Shown here: piece by piece, positions 5,191-6,431 of the stretch
Layout: every line of letters begins with the position of its first letter
How positions within the stretch are numbered: position 1 is the stretch's first letter
Assembly (NCBI GenBank): GCA_017999215.1
Contig: JAGOBQ010000252.1
Coordinates: 1 to 6,431 of the forward strand
Length of the DNA: 6,431 nucleotides
Origin: Thermoanaerobaculia bacterium
GTDB taxonomy: Bacteria > Acidobacteriota > Thermoanaerobaculia > UBA5066
Direction of reading: 5' to 3'
Notes under the pieces: model-generated
Told to the model about the DNA's origin: nothing
The model's database searches: none
What the model saw: the letters and a program-made list of their open reading frames with translations, nothing else
Position numbers and translations under genes: made by a program

Positions 5191-6267
5191 ATGGCGCTCT
5201 TCGAGAAGCTCGCCCTTCGATCGATCACCCTTCCGAACCGGATCGGCCTCGCCCCCATGTGCCAGTACTCCGCCGTCGACGGCCTCGCGAACGACTGGCA
5301 CCTCGTCCACCTCGGCGCGCGCGCCGTCGGCGGCGCCGGCCTCGTCATGACCGAGGCGGTCGCCGTCTCGCCCGAAGGACGGATCAGCCCCGGCGATCTC
5401 GGCCTCTGGGCCGACGGGCAGGTCGGGCCGCTCGCGCGCATCGCATCCTTCCTCGCGGCGCAGGGAGCCGTACCGGCCATCCAGCTCGCGCACGCCGGAC
5501 GCAAGGCCTCCACGAAGCGCCCCTGGGAGGGTGGAGGCCGTGCGCTCCCGGCGGACGGCGGGTGGGAGCCGGTCTTCGCACCGAGCACCGTGCCGTTCGA
5601 CGAAGGGTGGCAGGTTCCTGAGGCGCTCGACGCCGACGGGATGGCCCGCCTCGCCGCCGCCTTCGCCGCCGCCGCCCGACGCGCGGCCGACGCCGGGTTC
5701 CTCGTCGCCGAGATCCACGCTGCGCACGGCTACCTCCTCCACGAATTCCTCTCGCCGATCGCGAACCGGAGGGGCGATGCCTTCGGCGGCTCCCTCGAGC
5801 ACAGGATGCGCTTCCCGCTTCGCGTCGTCGAAGCGGTCCGCGCCGCCTGGCCCGCCGACCTTCCCCTCCTCGTCCGGATCTCCGCAACCGATTGGGTCGA
5901 GGGTGGCTTCGTCCCGGACGAGGCGGTCGCCTTCGCCCGCGAGGCGAAAGCCCGGGGCGTGGACCTCGTCGACTGTTCCTCGGGCGGGATGCACCCGAAG
6001 GCCGTCGTCCCGGTCGCGCCCGGGTATCAGGTTCCGTTCGCCGCGCAAGTCCGCGAGGAGGCGGGCATCGCCACGGCGGCGGTCGGCCTCATCACCGAGC
6101 CGCTTCAGGCCGAGGAGATCCTCGTTTCCGGCCATGCAGACCTCGTGCTGCTCGGCCGGGAGCTCCTGCGCAACCCGCATTGGCCGCTTGCGGCCTCGGA
6201 GCAGCTCGGCGCCGCGCAGGAGGGACCGCGACAGTACCTACGGGCCAGGCCATACAAAGCACTCTAA
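5191..6267 (+). CDS. NADH:flavin oxidoreductase, Old Yellow Enzyme family (YqjM/XenA-like ene-reductase)
   Basis: FMN-dependent TIM-barrel enzyme that uses NAD(P)H to reduce activated C=C bonds (enones, quinones, electrophilic xenobiotics); cytoplasmic. It has 358 residues against about 338 for B. subtilis YqjM and about 363 for Pseudomonas XenA. PMCQYSA (22-28) carries Cys24 and Tyr26, the class marker that tunes FMN redox potential and binds substrate. QLAHAGRKAS (98-107) and PWEGG (111-115) are as in XenA. IHAAHGYLLHEF (175-186) gives His176/His179, the ligand-activating pair, and Tyr181. LVRISATDW (227-235) has the FMN-binding Arg229, and LLGRELLRNPHW is the C-terminal phosphate-binding stretch. 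ATG 5191 fits the family N-terminus (ALFEKLALRSITLPNRIGL), although no strong SD is seen. The last residues (RARPYKAL) lie where base composition turns AT-rich. Family is certain; physiological substrate is not predictable. Confidence 0.94.
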   Translation: MALFEKLALRSITLPNRIGLAPMCQYSAVDGLANDWHLVHLGARAVGGAGLVMTEAVAVSPEGRISPGDLGLWADGQVGPLARIASFLAAQGAVPAIQLAHAGRKASTKRPWEGGGRALPADGGWEPVFAPSTVPFDEGWQVPEALDADGMARLAAAFAAAARRAADAGFLVAEIHAAHGYLLHEFLSPIANRRGDAFGGSLEHRMRFPLRVVEAVRAAWPADLPLLVRISATDWVEGGFVPDEAVAFAREAKARGVDLVDCSSGGMHPKAVVPVAPGYQVPFAAQVREEAGIATAAVGLITEPLQAEEILVSGHADLVLLGRELLRNPHWPLAASEQLGAAQEGPRQYLRARPYKAL

Positions 6268-6342
6268 ACAAACAACTTCTACGGGTAATCCGAGGGAACG
6301 ACCGAGCGGGCCGACACCGTGAGGATTTTCGCGCCCTCATAC
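6268..6342. other. AT-richer spacer after the ene-reductase
   Basis: About 75 bases between the ene-reductase stop and the promoter below. Composition shifts suddenly (AAACAAACAACTTCTAC after the stop). GAGGG and CCCTC occur about 35 bases apart but do not make a terminator-like hairpin. No intrinsic terminator or RNA gene was recognised. Confidence 0.3.
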
Positions 6343-6371
6343 TTGACAATCTCGCAATCAGATTCTATATT
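6343..6371 (+). promoter_or_regulatory. Near-consensus sigma70 promoter
   Basis: TTGACA (6343-6348) is a perfect -35 box. After exactly 17 bp comes TATATT (6366-6371), 5/6 to the -10 consensus. Transcription should begin around 6378-6379, leaving a leader of only about 15 nt before the ATG at 6394. It is by far the strongest promoter match in the window, in DNA that is otherwise GC-rich. It points to constitutive transcription of the gene running off the right edge. Confidence 0.75.
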
Positions 6372-6393
6372 TCCTCCGGACCTGAGGCCTCCA

Positions 6394-6431
6394 ATGAAGA
6401 AATGGAGCCCACGGCCAGAAATCGGATCTTC
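6394..6431 (+). CDS. Start of an unidentified gene (3' end outside window)
   Basis: Only about 12 codons are visible: MKKWSPRPEIGS from ATG 6394. It is placed just downstream of the strong promoter, with GAGG (6384-6387) 6 nt before the ATG acting as a modest SD. A second ATG at 6402 in another frame (MEPTARNRIF) also stays open to the end. The first is preferred because of the SD spacing. Nothing can be said about the product. Confidence 0.4.
   Translation, partial: MKKWSPRPEIGS

Noticed and set aside
4855..6180. Long minus-strand open frame opposite the ene-reductase
   Set aside because: Gly/Arg/Asp-rich shadow with no family features. The plus strand matches OYE from end to end.

Overview
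The window is high-GC bacterial chromosomal DNA with at least seven protein genes or gene ends. The order is: the C-terminal part of adenylosuccinate lyase (purB, +), an RlpA-type lipoprotein (+), a co-translated pair of secreted-protein genes on the minus strand (an unknown exported protein, then a zinc metallopeptidase with a calcium-binding tail), peptidase E (-) preceded by a tiny membrane protein (-), an Old Yellow Enzyme family ene-reductase (+), and the first codons of a further plus-strand gene at the right edge. GC-rich codon choice, a human-like ADSL form and a metallopeptidase tail of a type I associate with acidobacterial secreted proteins fit Acidobacteriota or a similar high-GC lineage. 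That placement is a guess from memory, not something the sequence proves.

Region 1-1665 is housekeeping. purB runs straight into rlpA: the rlpA start that gives a complete lipoprotein signal peptide is a CTG whose last two bases are the first two of the purB TGA stop, with an SD-like stretch just before it. The two genes are therefore probably translationally coupled.

Region 1666-4128 has a different base composition. Single 60-base rows drop to about 52% GC (row 2341) against about 77% (row 901) in purB. It carries two minus-strand genes overlapping by ATGA, both with Sec signal peptides, behind a plausible sigma70-like promoter and a strong SD. Between them and peptidase E lie about 290 bases that look like the remains of a small plus-strand gene broken by a frameshift. 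I read the whole stretch as an accessory segment set between conserved genes. The metallopeptidase keeps its zinc and Met-turn residues and should be active outside the cytoplasm. The protein made with it is unrecognised.

Region 4129-6267 returns to GC-rich codon use. Peptidase E keeps its full catalytic set and lies 32 bases downstream of a 66-residue hydrophobic protein in the same orientation. A 112-bp divergent spacer separates that pair from the ene-reductase.

The right edge (from about 6245) again turns AT-richer and contains a near-consensus sigma70 promoter (TTGACA, 17 bp, TATATT). It would make a transcript with a very short leader reading into a gene cut by the window end. No RNA genes, CRISPR arrays, insertion sequences or convincing intrinsic terminators were seen.
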